The position numbers and the translations under genes were made by a program. A stretch of 64,000 nucleotides of DNA. Source: Neckera pumila. Its lineage: Eukaryota > Streptophyta > Bryopsida > Hypnales > Neckeraceae. The stretch is from contig OZ018408.1 in the NCBI GenBank assembly GCA_963969595.1, forward strand, positions 22,751,823-22,815,822, in the 5' to 3' direction. The notes below the pieces were generated by a model, which saw only the letters and a list, made by a program, of their open reading frames with translations, was not told where the DNA came from and did not search any database. Numbering within the stretch: the first letter of the stretch is position 1; the number at the start of each line of letters is the position of its first letter. This document shows, piece after piece, positions 61,299-64,000 of this stretch.

Positions 61299-64000
61299 AT
61301 GGCTTCATCTTCCACTATTTCTGCAATGGCTGAGATGGCTGAGCTCCGTGCGCATGGCCTTGGAGTCTCCATTCTCATTCCTATAGGTGAAGATGGACTT
61401 GCATCAGTCTCCGCCCTTCACCTTAGCATCAGATTCTCTTTTCAGGTGAATACCATTTGGGTTGAACGTGAGATTTTTGATCCTACTACATTTTTGCTTT
61501 CCGTAACCATGCGTGAGAATTCTAGGCTTGCCAAAAATGGATCAATGGTCTGGGAGTTGGGCGCTGGCAAGTACAGGGTCTATGGGCTCACTGAATCTCA
61601 AATGGGGGTAATGACTGAAATCCTTACCCCATTCCAATCGTCTACTTACACGTTGAACATCCCTCCGTTAGTGAGAGTTAAGAGTGAGCCTGGTGTGCAG
61701 CTAATCATTGATCTATCTGATTCCTCCGATGAAGATGCACTCACTCGCCCTACTCCTCTTGTGAATCCTATTTGTTTGTCCAAGACTCCCACATTTGTCA
61801 CCCCGTCTCTCTTTTGCCCTGAACCTTCAAATCCTCAAGTACCCTCTTCATCCAAATCTTCTAATTGCATTGTTTAATGTCTACGTAGACTAGGTTCTAT
61901 GCCCGGTAGTGAAAACATCCTCAAGAAGTTAGATTACGATAGATTGAAAATTGAAGAAGTCAATTACCTTCCCCCACGTTTTGATGGTACTCAAATGTTT
62001 GTCCTTCCTCCGGTTGGAGCCTCGTCTTCTCATACCAAAGCCAAATCCATGGAGGGCATGGACAAGCGATATGATGGCCATGTCTGGACCAAGACTCAAA
62101 CCACCAACATTAGCAACAACCTTGGTCTTGTATTCCGCTCATCAACTTGCGTTGGCCACCTTCAGTGCCAGAATAAAAACTGCGACTACCTTCAACGTAC
62201 TCATCGAACCTCCACGGTGAACGATACCGACTTCCAAGGCTTTACCAAGGATCTCTTCGCCATTGGTGGTCCCTCGCCAACCAACTCCACTCTTGTCTGC
62301 AGGATTTGCAAGGAGCCACCTAAGTGCCTTGAACTTTGCGATGCTAAGATCTTCTACGTCCACAGTAAAGACTCTTCTCAGCGAGGTTGCATTCATATCG
62401 GCACCCATCGGCACCCCGTCAAGGTTGGTGATTGCAGAGATAGCCGCAAGCGCATCGATAGACTTATTGAGGAGCACATTGAGAGGATGCCCCAAGCCAC
62501 GCATAGCAAAATTGTCCTTGAGGCCAGCAAAGAACTTGTAGGTGAGTTCCTCCTTTGCGATGATAATGATGCACATCAACTTCTTTCATTAGAAGAACTA
62601 GAGCCCGTCTTTGATCGCTGCAAGGAGTTGAATTCTCTTCACCTCCGCAATAAGGTTACGACCTTCAAATACATGCGTAGATTAGGAGTCATGGATGGCA
62701 TTGCTAAACTTAGGGGAGTTAGCACTTGGGCCTACGTTCAGCGGAATCAATTTCCAGGCCAAGGTGATGAAGCGGATAAAGTCTTCGTCTTCAAGATGTC
62801 CGAGGTTGGACCCGGTAGTGGAGTCGATTTGGTTCATCGCATGCAACCAGGTGGAGATCTTGAGCATGCGTGGATCATGTTTGATCATGTCAAGCGCGTC
62901 TCCAAATGGACCACCATGACCTGCCATGTCTACGATGGGACGTACCAACGCATCATGACCATTGCTTGTTGTGACTTCCAATCTGAAGACAAAGATGCTC
63001 AAGTGCTTTTTTGGAATAACCTCAACCATGTCATGGCTCGGCACGGAATCCCAAAGCCATACTTCAAAGGATTCATGGCGGATAGTGCACAAGCCAATTG
63101 GAATGCCTTGCGCATCGTCTACGGCTCCGGAAATCCCAAGGTTCCCATCGAAGGGCGCGAGAGGACGTGCTACTTCCACTGGACCCAATCCTTAGAGAAG
63201 CACACCAAGCTATATATCAAGCACGACTTGCAAGACCAACACAAGCGTCTTTGCCTCCAGTACCGCGACGCCTCGTCTATGCTGGAGGCAGACACAAGGT
63301 ACCTTGCTATCAAAGCATGGTGGGCATCATCAAATTGCACCTCTGAGGATGGACTAAGGCATCTTCAACTTTGGTTGGCCTTTTGGCACTTCCGCTATCG
63401 ACAATGGGGTGGCTTCATGGAACTGGTATGTTTGTTGACTTATCAGTTATCACTTGATGTTTTATTCTTTACTTCTTTCCTAACCTTCTCAGTTTTTTAT
63501 GCAACCTTTATTTTGTACAGGAAAAAATCATGATGGCTGAGGAGTTTGCAGAGATGCCTAATTGCAACCTTGCCGAATCCATTTACAACAAATGGCTTCA
63601 AGCGTCCGGCAACAAGGGTGGTGATCTCTATGTGGCAACTGTAGACGATTATGTTCGAGCATTCCTCCAAGTTGTGGCTTACCATCAATTTCTGAAAGGT
63701 GGCGTTGGCGGAGATGGCCCTAGCAAAGAAGAACTCAAGCTTAGATGCGCTCAACATCAGGCTCAGCGAACTGGCGATCCGATGGTGCTGCAAAAGGTTC
63801 TCCTTGACATGCCCGGCGGTGACAGATTCTGCACACGCAATCCACACCTCGAAGGCGGCGAGGTCTTCGGATCACAGAAGCGCAAACCTGACACTCCTAT
63901 TGGAGCCGATGAAGATTCTCACCGCCCCAACACTGTTAATTTCTCTCGCCCGCATGTTAGTTAGAGAAATACAAGATCTCATCCTACACCTCTACCTACA
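61299..64000 (+). CDS. MULE-type DDE transposase, copy II, 3' end cut by the window
   Basis: Exon 1 is 61299-63425, the intron 63426-63520 and exon 2 starts at 63521. The TAA (61875-61877) and TAG (63962-63964) are shared with copy I. Differences from copy I are Asn to Asp in the acidic stretch after LIIDLSDSS (near 61728), Asp to Gly in QWDG (near 63410), and Asp to Asn near 63929. The SWIM-type end lies beyond the window. Confidence 0.75.

Larger units (their letters stand above)
53481..64000 (+). mobile_element. Mutator-like element copy II (right part beyond the window)
   Basis: It starts GGAAACTTAGTAGTGTGAGC, like copy I. The terminal array has one more 7-bp unit than copy I. Apart from a few bases near the end (for example TATTACCG for TATTATCG) and three or four substitutions in the transposase, I see no differences over 10.5 kb. 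The gene content and all stops in the region seen are the same. Confidence 0.85.

Overview
The window looks like nuclear DNA of a land plant, probably a non-seed plant such as a bryophyte (low confidence on the clade). Two conserved plant genes are split by short spliceosomal introns and lie in AT-rich, repeat-filled DNA. There are no operons, ribosome-binding sites, CRISPR arrays or rRNA genes.

Layout. (1) 61-9488, plus strand: the 3' two thirds of a SHOOT GRAVITROPISM 6 / maestro HEAT-repeat (MROH1-like) gene. I resolve 33 exons, and four of its 32 introns appear to be GC-AG. (2) 9.5-20.9 kb: a gene desert built from non-autonomous DNA elements. It holds a TTAA-flanked element, a 1.1 kb foldback, a CACTA-like MITE, a dispersed repeat called R here, and a decayed fragment of an Ist3/CCCH42-type RNA-binding protein gene. 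(3) 20907-33044: a complete 12.1 kb Mutator-like element (copy I) with a 10-bp target duplication. It sits in the terminal repeat of an older TTAA-flanked element, which itself sits in a copy of R. (4) 33.7-39.2 kb: more nested small elements. (5) 39221-42427, minus strand: a complete tryptophan aminotransferase-related (TAR/TAA1, auxin biosynthesis) gene in four exons. (6) 43.5-48.7 kb: two more foldbacks and another R copy. (7) 48.7-52.7 kb: an old, nonsense-riddled relative of the large element (copy III). (8) 53481-64000: a second, almost identical copy of the large element (copy II), cut by the window end.

The large element is the most interesting object. It carries two divergent genes. 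The rightward one is a MULE-type transposase with a GCM1/WRKY-like zinc region, a DDE core and a SWIM-type zinc knuckle. The leftward one is a 13-exon gene whose conceptual 1283-codon product joins a ParB-like GNHRL motif to a C-terminal domain laid out like a permuted N4/N6 DNA-adenine/cytosine methyltransferase. The catalytic DPPY is replaced by DVPK, while a GxG SAM-binding motif I is kept. The leftward gene is broken by three in-frame stops, all TAG, and the frame is preserved through every one and across all splice junctions. The same stops occur in both copies. Conserved hairpins, subterminal CCTATYACCGTGGA motifs and a possible SUMO-site plus SUMO-interacting module in the transposase complete the picture.

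All homology calls were made by eye from remembered family motifs. No search was run.
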